Below are positions 54,347 through 62,797 of a stretch of 64,000 nt of DNA, one piece after another (position 1 is the first letter of the stretch; every line of letters starts with the position of its first letter). The DNA lies in contig NZ_CP032549.1 of the NCBI RefSeq assembly GCF_012221945.1, positions 186,001-250,000 on the forward strand. The letters run 5' to 3'. Source of the DNA: Glutamicibacter mishrai. Its GTDB lineage: Bacteria > Actinomycetota > Actinomycetes > Actinomycetales > Micrococcaceae. The notes beneath the pieces were generated by a model. It did not search any database and had not been told where the DNA came from. It was given only the letters and a program-made list of their open reading frames with translations. The translations under genes were made by a program, and so were the position numbers.

Positions 54347-55816
54347 TCAAATGATGCTGATGGCCCTATCGGTTGGAGCTACCGGTGCTGGGAGGGTGGT
54401 CGAGCCCATGAGGAACTTATCGACCGAGGCTGCGCAAGCGCGGCCTTCGGCGATAGCCCACACGATCAGCGACTGTCCCCGACCGGCGTCTCCGGCGACG
54501 AAGACCGATTCGGTGTTCGTCATGTAGTAGCCATCTCGGGCGACGTTGCCCCGGTTGTCGAATTCGATACTGACCTGTTCGTCCAGCCCTGAAACTTCAG
54601 GTCCGGTGAACCCGAGGGCAAGCAAAACCAGATCCGCTTTGATTACGCGTTCGGTTCCAGGCTTCGGGAGGCGCTTGCCAGCAACAAATTCTGTCTCTGC
54701 AACTGTAACACCGATCACCTTGTTCTGCTCAGTTCCCTCACCATTGACAAAGTTCACAGTCGAGGCGAGGTAGGTGCGTTCGCCGCCTTCCTCATGGGAA
54801 GACTGCACCTCAAAGAGCACTGGCATCATTGGCCACGGGTGGTTTTCGCTACGTTCAACGCCCGGCTGCTTGCCGATCGCCAGCGTCGTAACACTAGCAG
54901 CTCCCTGGCGCAGGGAGGTGCCGATGCAGTCCGAGCCGGTGTCGCCGCCGCCGAGGATCACCACATGCTTGCCCTTGGCATCAATGGCGCGCTGTGCGCT
55001 GGTGCCGGCAACCACGCGGTTGTTATCGGTGAGGAATTCCATAGCGTGGTGCACGCCATCGAGCTTGTTGCCGGGTACCGGAAGCTCGCGCGGCACGGTG
55101 GCGCCGGTGGCGACAATCACCGCGTCGTAGTCGCGCTGCAACTGGTTCCAGGTGATGTCCTTGCCGATCTCGATGCCGGTGCGGAAGATCGTGCCTTCCT
55201 CGCGCATCTGGGCCAGGCGGCGATCGATGATCTGCTTTTCCAGCTTGAAGTCCGGAATGCCGAAGCGCAGCAGACCGCCAATGGCCTCATCGCGTTCGTA
55301 CACTGCCACGGTGTGGCCGGCACGAGTCAGTTGCTGGGCCGCGGCCAAGCCGGCAGGGCCCGAACCGACGATGGCCACGCGGTGCTCGGTGTGGCGTGCT
55401 GGCGGCTGCGGAACGAAGTCCCCGCCATCCATCAGGTGCTCAGCCAGTTCGGCTTCCACCTGCTTGATGGTCACCGCAGGCTGGTTGATGCCCAGCACGC
55501 AGGAGGATTCGCACGGGGCCGGGCACAGCTTGCCGGTGAGCTCCGGGAAGTTGTTGGTGGACAGCAGGCGGGCCGCCGCATCATCCAGCCGGCCCTTGTA
55601 GGTCAGGTCGTTGAACTCAGGGATCAGGTTGCCCAGCGGGCAGCCCTGGTGGCAGAACGGAATGCCGCAGTCCATGCAGCGCGATGCCTGCTGCTGCAGG
55701 GTGCCATTCTTCTGGCGCTCTACAACTTCCTTGTAGTCCATGATGCGCACCGGTACCGGGCGCTTGGGTTGGGTGACGCGCTCGGTCACCTTCAGGAATC
55801 CGCGTGGATCAGCCAC
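54347..55816 (-). CDS. gltD: Glutamate synthase, small subunit
   Basis: The 489-residue beta subunit of NADPH-GOGAT feeds electrons from NADPH through FAD and two [4Fe-4S] clusters to the large subunit. The N-terminal cysteines CMDCGIPFCHQGCPLGN and LCPAPCESSC bind the clusters. VAIVGSGPAGLAAAQQL binds FAD, and VVILGGGDTGSDC lies in the NADPH domain. The start is a GTG with an excellent GGAGGTGA site, lying inside the last codons of gltB (8-base overlap). Confidence 0.97.
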   Translation of the reverse strand: MADPRGFLKVTERVTQPKRPVPVRIMDYKEVVERQKNGTLQQQASRCMDCGIPFCHQGCPLGNLIPEFNDLTYKGRLDDAAARLLSTNNFPELTGKLCPAPCESSCVLGINQPAVTIKQVEAELAEHLMDGGDFVPQPPARHTEHRVAIVGSGPAGLAAAQQLTRAGHTVAVYERDEAIGGLLRFGIPDFKLEKQIIDRRLAQMREEGTIFRTGIEIGKDITWNQLQRDYDAVIVATGATVPRELPVPGNKLDGVHHAMEFLTDNNRVVAGTSAQRAIDAKGKHVVILGGGDTGSDCIGTSLRQGAASVTTLAIGKQPGVERSENHPWPMMPVLFEVQSSHEEGGERTYLASTVNFVNGEGTEQNKVIGVTVAETEFVAGKRLPKPGTERVIKADLVLLALGFTGPEVSGLDEQVSIEFDNRGNVARDGYYMTNTESVFVAGDAGRGQSLIVWAIAEGRACAASVDKFLMGSTTLPAPVAPTDRAISII

Positions 55817-58800
55817 GGGTCACCTCCAAAATCTTGTTCCATACCTGTGGCGAATCAGGGTTCTGCCCATTGGCTTCAGCATCACTGCGCACCTGCTGCA
55901 CGGCTGCGAAGTCGCGCGGGGTAATGCTGGTGATGCGGCTGCGGGTCTGCTCCCAGTTCAGCACCAGGCGCTGCGCCAGCGGCGAAGCGGTCTGCGCGAT
56001 GTGCTCGGTGAGCAGCGCGTGGATGCGCTCGGCTTCCTGATCGGTGATCGGGTTGATCAGCAGGTCGCCCTGGCTGGCGGCCAGCGGGTTGAGCTTGGCT
56101 TCGTCGAAGTCGACGATCCATGCGACACCGCCGGAGAAGCCAGCGCCGAAGTTGCGGCCGGTCTCCCCCAGGATCAGCACTTCGCCACCGGTCATGTACT
56201 CGCAACCGTGTTCGCCGATGCCCTCGGTGATGATGGTCGCCCCGGAGTTGCGCACGGCGAAGCGTTCGCCGACCATGCCGTTGATGAACATCGAACCGCT
56301 GGTGGCGCCGTAGCCCACCACGTTGCCGGCAATCACCTGTTCTTCCGGTGCGGAAGTGGTGCTCGTCGGCGGGTGGATGACGATCTTGCCGCCGGACAGG
56401 CCCTTGCCGACATAGTCGTTGGCATCGCCGTCCAGGGACAGGGTGACACCGGCTGGCAGGAATGCGCCCAGCGACTGGCCGGCACGCCCGGCGAGGTTCA
56501 CCGTGATGGTGTCCTCATCCAGGGTCTCCAGTCCGAAGGTCTTGGTGACATGGTGGCCCAGCAGCGTGCCGACCGAGCGGTCGGTGTTCACGATGTCCGC
56601 GTCGATGGTGACCGGGATGCGATCCGACAGGGCCGGGCTCGCGGCGGCCAGCAGGCGCTGGTCCAGGTGGCTGTCCAGACCGTGGTCCTGGCCGATGCGG
56701 CGCCGGCGGGCGGCAACTTCGACAGCAGGCTCATGGGTGATGGCAGCCAGCGCCAGGCCCTGGACCTTCTGGTGCGCGCCGAGCTGATCGGCGTCGGTCT
56801 CCAGCAGTTCAACACGGCCGATCACTTCATCCAGGGTGCGGGCACCGAGGGAAGCGAGCAGTTCGCGGACTTCCTGGGCGATGAACTCGAAGAAGTTCAC
56901 CACGAATTCGGCCTTGCCGCTGAAGCGTTCGCGCAGCACAGGGTTCTGCGTGGCCACGCCTACCGGGCAGGTATCCAGGTGGCAGACGCGCATCATGATG
57001 CAGCCCGAGACCACCAGCGGCGCGGTGGCGAAACCGAACTCCTCGGCACCCAGCAGGGCGCCGATGAGCACGTCGCGGCCGGTCTTGAGCTGGCCGTCGA
57101 CCTGAACGGTCACGCGGTCGCGCAGGCCGTTGAGGATCAGGGTCTGCTGTGCTTCAGCCAGGCCCAGTTCCCACGGGGTTCCCGCGTGCTTCAGCGAGTT
57201 CATCGGCGAAGCGCCGGTGCCGCCGTCGTGGCCGGAAATCAGGACCACGTCGGCCTTGGCCTTGGCCACGCCGGCAGCCACGGTGCCGATGCCGGATTCG
57301 GAGACCAGCTTCACGTGGACGCGGGCGCTCGGGTTCGAGCACTTGGCGTCGTGGATCAGCTGGGCCAGGTCCTCGATCGAGTAGATATCGTGGTGCGGTG
57401 GCGGGGAAATTAGCCCCACACCCGGGGTGGAGTGGCGGGTCTTGGCGATCCATGGGTAGAGCTTCTGGCTCATCAGCTGGCCGCCCTCGCCCGGCTTGGC
57501 GCCCTGGGCCATCTTGATCTGGATGTCGTCGGCGTTGGACAGGTACAAGCTGGTCACGCCGAAACGGCCCGAGGCAATCTGCTTGACCGCGCTGCGGCGC
57601 TCGGGATCGAGCAGGCGCTCAGGGTCCTCGCCGCCTTCACCGGTGTTGGACTTTCCGCCCAAACGGTTCATGGCGATCGCCAGGGTCTCGTGGGCTTCGG
57701 CGGAGATCGAGCCGTAGCTCATCGCACCGGTGGCGAAGCGCTTCACGATCTCGGAGACCGGTTCAACCTCGTCGATGTCGATCGGGGTGATGCCCTCGGT
57801 CTTGAGCTTGAGCAGGCCACGCAGGGTCTTGAGCTCAGCGGCCTGATCGTCCACAGCCTTTGTGTACTCCTTGAACACGTCGTAGCGACGGGTGCGGGTG
57901 GAGTGCTGCAGGCGGAAGACGGTCTGCGGGTCGAACAGGTGCGGCGGGCCCTCGCGGCGCCACTGGTATTCGCCTCCGACTTCGAGTTCGTTGGCCTGGG
58001 AGGCGCCTTCGATCTCCGGGTAGGCGCGAGCGTGGCGGGCGGCGGCTTCAGCTGCCACCACATCCAGCTCGATGCCCGAAAGCTTGGTGGTGGTTCCGGT
58101 GAAGTACTGGTCGACCACGCGCTGGGACAGGCCCACGGCTTCGAAGGTCTGGGCACCGCAGTAGCTGGAGACCGTGGAGATGCCCATTTTGGACATGATC
58201 TTCAGTACGCCCTTGCCCAGGGCCTTGATCAGGTTCGAGTTGGCGGTGGCGCCATCGATGCCCGGCAGTTCGCCCTCTTCGGCCATCTGCTCCACCGACT
58301 CCAAGGCCAAGTACGGGTTGATCGCGGCAGCGCCGTAGCCGATCAGCACCGCAATATGGTGCACTTCGCGGGCGTCGCCGGATTCGATGATCAGCGAGGC
58401 GCGGGTGCGGTTGGAGCTCTTGAGCAGGTGGTGGTGGACGGCGCTGGTCAGCAGCAGCGATGGGATCGGGGCCCATGCTGCGGAGGAATCGCGGTCGGAG
58501 AGCACGATGTAGCGCACACCGCGGTTCACCGCTGCGGAGACCTTTTCGCAGATTTCCTGCAGGCGGGCGCGCAGCTCGGATTCGCCGCCGGCCGGGCGGT
58601 ACAGGCCGCGGACCTTCAGCGAGAGCTTCGAACCGGACTCGTCGCGCAGGTTCACGATCTTGGCCAGCTGGTCGTTGGTCAGCACCGGGTAGTCCAGGGC
58701 GATCTGGGACTGCGGGACCTTGTCCAGGCTCAGCAGGTTGCCATCCGGGCCGATGGTCGTGCTCATCGAAGTGACCAGCTCTTCGCGGATGGCATCCAGC

Positions 58801-60428
58801 GGCGGGTTGGTGACCTGGGCGAAGGACTGGGTGAAGTAGTCGAAGAGCAGGCGCTGGCGGTCGGCCAGGGCCGCGATCGGCGTGTCGGTGCCCATGGCTG
58901 CCAGCGGCTCGGCGCCGGTGGTGGCCATTGGAGCCAGCAGGATGCGCAGCTCCTCGGTGGTGTAGCCGAAGGTCAGCTGGCGCAGCAGCACGGAGGCCGA
59001 ATTGTGGCGCACGTGCTCCAGGTCAGGGAAGTCGGCCAAGGTCTTCATATTCTGCGAGACCCATTCGCGCCAAGGCTTGGCCGCAGCGACCTCGGCCTTG
59101 ATCTCGGCGTCTTCCACAATGCGTCCGGCGTTCAGATCGACGGCGAACATCTTGCCCGGGGCGACACGGCCCTTGGAGACGATGTGCTCTTCAGCCACGT
59201 CGATCACGCCGACCTCGCTGGCCAGGACGACCAGATCGTCATCGGTGACCCACCAGCGGGCCGGGCGCAGGCCATTGCGGTCCAGCACGGCGCCGGCCAT
59301 CTGGCCGTCGGTGAAGCAGACCGCTGCCGGGCCGTCCCAAGGCTCGATCAGCATCGAATGGTACTGGTAGAAGGCGCGCAGATCCGCGTCCATCTGGGTG
59401 TCGTTTTCCCATGGCTGCGGGATCATCATCATGATCGCTTCGGTGACGTTGCGCCCCGAGAGCATGAGCATTTCGGCCACTTCGTCGAAGCTGGCCGAGT
59501 CCGAGGCACCCGGGGTGCAGATCGGGAACAGCTCTTCGGGGACCTCGCCGAGCAGCGTGGAGTCCAGGGTGGACTGGCGGGCACGCATCCAGTTGCGGTT
59601 GCCCTTGACCGTGTTGATCTCGCCGTTGTGCGCGATGGTGCGGAAAGGCTGGGCCAGCGGCCACGACGGGAAGGTGTTGGTGGAGAAGCGCGAGTGCACG
59701 ATCGCGCAACGGCTGGTGAAGGCCGGATCGGACAGATCCGGGTAGAACGGTTCTAGCTGCGCGGTGGAGACCATGCCCTTGTAGACGATGGACTGCGCGG
59801 AGAAAGAAGCGAAATAGATGCCCATCTTGTTGTGCGCACGGCGGCGGATGCGCCAGGCGGCGGCATCAAGTTCGCGGCTGCTCAACGCGGGTTCGCCGGC
59901 AGGCGAGGAAACGAAGAACTGGGTGATGTAAGGCATGACCTTGCGTGCCGAGGCGCCGAGCACCGAGGCGTCGACCGGCACTTCGCGCCAGCCCAGGACC
60001 GCGAGGTTCTCTTCAGCGGCGAGGCCTTCGAGCTCAGACTGGGCGAATTCGCGCTCTTTGGTTTCAGCAGGCAGGAACCCCATGCCCACGGCATACGTTC
60101 CAGCCGCTGGGAGGGGGAAGTTTGTGGCGCCGCGCAGGAATGCGTCTGGCATGTGAAGCAGGATGCCCGCACCGTCACCGGTGCCTTCGTCGGCGCCGAT
60201 GGCGCCACGGTGTTCCAGGCGGCGCAGAGCGGTCAGCGCGTGCACGACGATCTCGTGGCTGGATTCGTTCTTCAGGGAGGCAATCATTGCCAGACCGCAG
60301 GCGTCCTTTTCAGCCGCTGGATCATACAATCCCTGCGCGGCAGGCATTGCGGCGAAGCGGGTGTACGGCGAGGCAACGTCCTCGCCGGAGCCTGGCGAGG
60401 CGTTCATTTGGACTCCGGTCATGCTCAT
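55809..60428 (-). CDS. gltB: Glutamate synthase, large subunit
   Basis: The alpha subunit of GOGAT takes the amide from glutamine and makes two glutamates from 2-oxoglutarate. From the ATG at 60428 (AAAGG 7 bases upstream) it has 1539 residues. The glutaminase domain has a short propeptide and C44 (KDACGLAMIAS) as the mature nucleophile. The FMN-binding barrel includes GGKSNTGEGGED and HDGGTGASPMN, and the [3Fe-4S] cysteines lie in VCHLDTCPVGVATQNP. The C-terminal GXGXG beta-helix ends the protein. The extended upstream frame to 60593 is unsupported. Confidence 0.97.
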   Translation of the reverse strand: MSMTGVQMNASPGSGEDVASPYTRFAAMPAAQGLYDPAAEKDACGLAMIASLKNESSHEIVVHALTALRRLEHRGAIGADEGTGDGAGILLHMPDAFLRGATNFPLPAAGTYAVGMGFLPAETKEREFAQSELEGLAAEENLAVLGWREVPVDASVLGASARKVMPYITQFFVSSPAGEPALSSRELDAAAWRIRRRAHNKMGIYFASFSAQSIVYKGMVSTAQLEPFYPDLSDPAFTSRCAIVHSRFSTNTFPSWPLAQPFRTIAHNGEINTVKGNRNWMRARQSTLDSTLLGEVPEELFPICTPGASDSASFDEVAEMLMLSGRNVTEAIMMMIPQPWENDTQMDADLRAFYQYHSMLIEPWDGPAAVCFTDGQMAGAVLDRNGLRPARWWVTDDDLVVLASEVGVIDVAEEHIVSKGRVAPGKMFAVDLNAGRIVEDAEIKAEVAAAKPWREWVSQNMKTLADFPDLEHVRHNSASVLLRQLTFGYTTEELRILLAPMATTGAEPLAAMGTDTPIAALADRQRLLFDYFTQSFAQVTNPPLDAIREELVTSMSTTIGPDGNLLSLDKVPQSQIALDYPVLTNDQLAKIVNLRDESGSKLSLKVRGLYRPAGGESELRARLQEICEKVSAAVNRGVRYIVLSDRDSSAAWAPIPSLLLTSAVHHHLLKSSNRTRASLIIESGDAREVHHIAVLIGYGAAAINPYLALESVEQMAEEGELPGIDGATANSNLIKALGKGVLKIMSKMGISTVSSYCGAQTFEAVGLSQRVVDQYFTGTTTKLSGIELDVVAAEAAARHARAYPEIEGASQANELEVGGEYQWRREGPPHLFDPQTVFRLQHSTRTRRYDVFKEYTKAVDDQAAELKTLRGLLKLKTEGITPIDIDEVEPVSEIVKRFATGAMSYGSISAEAHETLAIAMNRLGGKSNTGEGGEDPERLLDPERRSAVKQIASGRFGVTSLYLSNADDIQIKMAQGAKPGEGGQLMSQKLYPWIAKTRHSTPGVGLISPPPHHDIYSIEDLAQLIHDAKCSNPSARVHVKLVSESGIGTVAAGVAKAKADVVLISGHDGGTGASPMNSLKHAGTPWELGLAEAQQTLILNGLRDRVTVQVDGQLKTGRDVLIGALLGAEEFGFATAPLVVSGCIMMRVCHLDTCPVGVATQNPVLRERFSGKAEFVVNFFEFIAQEVRELLASLGARTLDEVIGRVELLETDADQLGAHQKVQGLALAAITHEPAVEVAARRRRIGQDHGLDSHLDQRLLAAASPALSDRIPVTIDADIVNTDRSVGTLLGHHVTKTFGLETLDEDTITVNLAGRAGQSLGAFLPAGVTLSLDGDANDYVGKGLSGGKIVIHPPTSTTSAPEEQVIAGNVVGYGATSGSMFINGMVGERFAVRNSGATIITEGIGEHGCEYMTGGEVLILGETGRNFGAGFSGGVAWIVDFDEAKLNPLAASQGDLLINPITDQEAERIHALLTEHIAQTASPLAQRLVLNWEQTRSRITSITPRDFAAVQQVRSDAEANGQNPDSPQVWNKILEVTRG

Positions 60429-60684
60429 GAGCGTGCCTTTCTGTGGTTCATGCAGGATAGGCGCGCCAGGCCCTTTGGCAAAGAGTATATTTCCTGCAAG
60501 GGCGACCGGCCGCCTGGATGTTTCATCGTGCTGAAACTTGTCGACAGTGCTAAGCGGGGTATGCCTGCGTATCGAGGTTCCGGGGACGAACATTTCCCAC
60601 CTCGTTGTGGTACTGCATCGCGGGTCCGCTCCAGGGGGTTGAGGGGCCCATCACGATGCCAACATCACACGTTACGCAATTTTT

Positions 60685-60723
60685 GTTTCTCCAGTGCGAC
60701 CGTTTGTGTTTCAGAAATGTTAA
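60685..60723 (-). promoter_or_regulatory. Candidate nitrogen-control (GlnR-like) site upstream of gltB
   Basis: Read on the minus strand: TTAAC-N6-GAAAC, then 7 bases, then GTCGC-N6-GAAAC. The actinomycete GlnR operator is GTNAC-N6-GAAAC, repeated; both halves match well except for one base each and a spacing of 7 rather than 6 between them. A further GTAAC lies 9 bases on. This is a by-eye match. Confidence 0.3.
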
Positions 60724-60949
60724 AAACGGGGTCTACGCCACATTTCCAGAACACCTCATCCTGAGGTCGAAGTCCGAAAAAACCGGTTTTGTCTACCTGT
60801 TTTGGCAGTTTCTTATGTTTCGGGAATGTTGCGGACTCTTATCGCGGGCCGCGAGAAATTTCTTCCGAATTTTTCCGCAGGTTTCGCCATACTTCGCCGA
60901 TCGCGCGTCATGAAAGCAGCATCCGGCGGCCACCTGCCCGGGTTAAACA

Positions 60950-60987
60950 GCGGTGGCCGGCAAGCACGTTTGCTTGCCGGCCACCGC
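60950..60987 (-). terminator. Terminator of the trpBA-lgt transcript
   Basis: Perfect 17-base arms (GCGGTGGCCGGCAAGCA and its complement) around a 4-base loop lie 38 bases after the lgt stop. There is no T-run. Confidence 0.8.
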
Positions 60988-61025
60988 CGCTGGCTCAGGA
61001 CCGGGGGTCGATCCCCGGCACCGGG

Positions 61026-62015
61026 CTACTGGATATCTTTTTCCTGTGCGCCCTCATCGGTTGGCTTGGCAGTCTGGCCGGCCTGATCCGATCCGGTGCC
61101 CTGCACCGCAGGTTCCGGGGCGCGCCCGGGCAGGAAGAACGGATCGGCAACCTGCGACCTGGTGCGCTTCAATACCAGCACCAGCGCGATCGCGCCGGCG
61201 ATCACCAGCGCGATGGCCAGCCACTGGTGGACGCGCAGGCCCACCGGGCCGATGTTGATGATCTCCGCCGGATCCAGACGCAGGGATTCGGTGAAGGTGC
61301 GGCCGATGCCGTACCAGATCATGTAGCAGCAGAACATGGCGCCGCGGCGCAGCTTGAACTTCCGATCGAGCGCGATCAATACCAGCGCACCGAGAACGTT
61401 CCACAGCGACTCGTACAGGAAGGTCGGGTGGAAAAGCGTATCGGCCGGGAGTCCCGCGGGGAAGTTGTAGTTGTCCGGGTCGATCTGCAGCCCCCATGGC
61501 AGCGTGGTCGGTGCACCGAAAAGCTCCTGGTTGAACCAGTTGCCCCAGCGTCCCAGCGCCTGCGCCAGCAGTAGCCCCGGAACGGCCGCGTCGGCGAAGG
61601 CCGAGAGCCGCACGCCGGTTTTGCGGCAGCCGATCCAGGCGCCCAAGGCTCCGAGCGAGACCGCGCCCATGATGCCCAGCCCGCCCAGCCACAGCTGCGG
61701 GATCTCGGCCCAGTGCGACTGTTGCCCGCCCAGGCCGAAGTAGTACATCGGATCGGTAATCAGCACATGGTAGAGCCGTCCGCCGATGATGCCGAAGGGA
61801 ATCGCCCAGATCGCGATATCCCAGAGCATGTCCGAATTGCCGCCGCGAGCCTGCATCCGCTTGTTCGTCAGCCACAGGGCGATCAGGATGCCGGCCAGGA
61901 TGCACAGAGCATAGGCGTGGATGGTCAGCGGGCCGATGCTGAATTTGGAGAACTCCGGGGGCGGCGACGGAATGGAGGCCGGCAGCGCGAGGGCCAGTTG
62001 CGTGCTCAAGCCCAT
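61026..62015 (-). CDS. lgt: Phosphatidylglycerol-prolipoprotein diacylglyceryl transferase
   Basis: This enzyme transfers diacylglycerol to the lipobox cysteine of prolipoproteins at the membrane. The 329-residue protein has about seven helices and the Lgt signature GRWGNWFNQELFG at residues 155-167, with IIGGRLYHV and HPTFLYESLWN. The C-terminal tail is hydrophilic (PFFLPGRAPEPAVQGTG, then Gln/Asp/Glu), as in other actinobacteria. Its ATG shares one base with the trpA stop (TGATG). The lipoprotein at 23315 is one predicted client. Confidence 0.96.
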   Translation of the reverse strand: MGLSTQLALALPASIPSPPPEFSKFSIGPLTIHAYALCILAGILIALWLTNKRMQARGGNSDMLWDIAIWAIPFGIIGGRLYHVLITDPMYYFGLGGQQSHWAEIPQLWLGGLGIMGAVSLGALGAWIGCRKTGVRLSAFADAAVPGLLLAQALGRWGNWFNQELFGAPTTLPWGLQIDPDNYNFPAGLPADTLFHPTFLYESLWNVLGALVLIALDRKFKLRRGAMFCCYMIWYGIGRTFTESLRLDPAEIINIGPVGLRVHQWLAIALVIAGAIALVLVLKRTRSQVADPFFLPGRAPEPAVQGTGSDQAGQTAKPTDEGAQEKDIQ

Positions 62016-62797
62016 CAGGCTCGTCCGCTCAGTTCAGCCGCGAGGCGCCCCACCGCTGGCACTCCCCCGTCACGCAAGGCAGCTACCAGCGCGGTACCGA
62101 CGATCACGCCGTCCGCGTAGGCGCCGATTTCTTCCACGTGCTCGCGGCGCGAGACGCCCAGCCCCACGCACGCGTTCACGGCGCCGGCCGAGTGGGCGGC
62201 GGCCACCACGGCTTCGGCAGCCGAGGAGACCTCGCTGCGCGCACCGGTGACGCCCATCAGCGAAACACAGTAGATGAAGCCGCTGGAAGCATCCACGGTG
62301 CGCTGCACGCGCTGTTCGGTGGAGGATGGCGCGATCAGGAAGACCCGCTCCAGATCGTACTTGGTGCTCGCTTCGATCCATTCGCCGGCTTCTTCGGGCA
62401 CCAGGTCCGGGGTGATCAGCCCGGCGCCGCCGGCTTCGGCGAAGCGGCGCGAGAATTCATCCACGCCCAGGCGCAGTACCGGGTTCCAGTAGGTCATCAC
62501 CATCACTGCCACGTCGGTGCGTTCGGTAATCCCGCGCACGATGTCAAAAATCTGCGGCACCTTGAAGCCATTGGCCAGGGACTGCACCGTGGCTTCCTGG
62601 ATTACCTGTCCGTCCATCACCGGGTCGGAGTACGGGATGCCGATTTCGATGATGTCCACGCCGTTCTCGGCCAGCGCTACGGCGGCCTCGATGCTGGTCG
62701 GCACATCCGGGAAGCCGGCAGGCAGGTAGCCGATCAGCGCTGGGCGACCCTCGGCACGAGCGGCTGCGATCTTTTCGGCACTAGTCACGCGGGTCAT
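62015..62797 (-). CDS. trpA: Tryptophan synthase alpha chain
   Basis: This chain cleaves indole-3-glycerol phosphate to indole and glyceraldehyde-3-phosphate. The 260-residue TIM barrel has catalytic E51 and D58 (IIEIGIPYSDPVMDG), LIAPSSTEQRV, YCVSLMGVTGAR (flexible loop and phosphate site) and VGLGVSRREHVEEIGAYADGVIVGTAL. The ATG directly follows the trpB stop and its stop overlaps lgt. Confidence 0.97.
   Translation of the reverse strand: MTRVTSAEKIAAARAEGRPALIGYLPAGFPDVPTSIEAAVALAENGVDIIEIGIPYSDPVMDGQVIQEATVQSLANGFKVPQIFDIVRGITERTDVAVMVMTYWNPVLRLGVDEFSRRFAEAGGAGLITPDLVPEEAGEWIEASTKYDLERVFLIAPSSTEQRVQRTVDASSGFIYCVSLMGVTGARSEVSSAAEAVVAAAHSAGAVNACVGLGVSRREHVEEIGAYADGVIVGTALVAALRDGGVPAVGRLAAELSGRA

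Larger units (their letters stand above)
60429..61025. other. 597-base intergenic region between lgt and gltB
   Basis: No gene is supported here. The part from about 60650 to 60880 is clearly richer in A/T than its surroundings and should hold the gltB promoter, with GTTTC/GTTA-type elements (60685-60723). The left part (60429-60600) is leader. The right end holds the lgt terminator. A plus-strand open frame of 102 codons at 60605 has an improbable composition. Confidence 0.6.

Noticed and set aside
57432..59756. 774-codon open frame antisense to gltB, and similar long frames opposite glgP (49-1332), rpsA (42845-44542) and polA (47408-48742)
   Set aside because: They mirror well-defined genes; high-GC coding sequence routinely leaves long open antisense frames, and the translations show no domain or plausible composition.
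60605..60913. 102-codon plus-strand open frame in the lgt-gltB gap
   Set aside because: Rich in Cys, Phe and Arg with A/T-rich third positions unlike every real gene here, and it overlaps the gltB promoter region.
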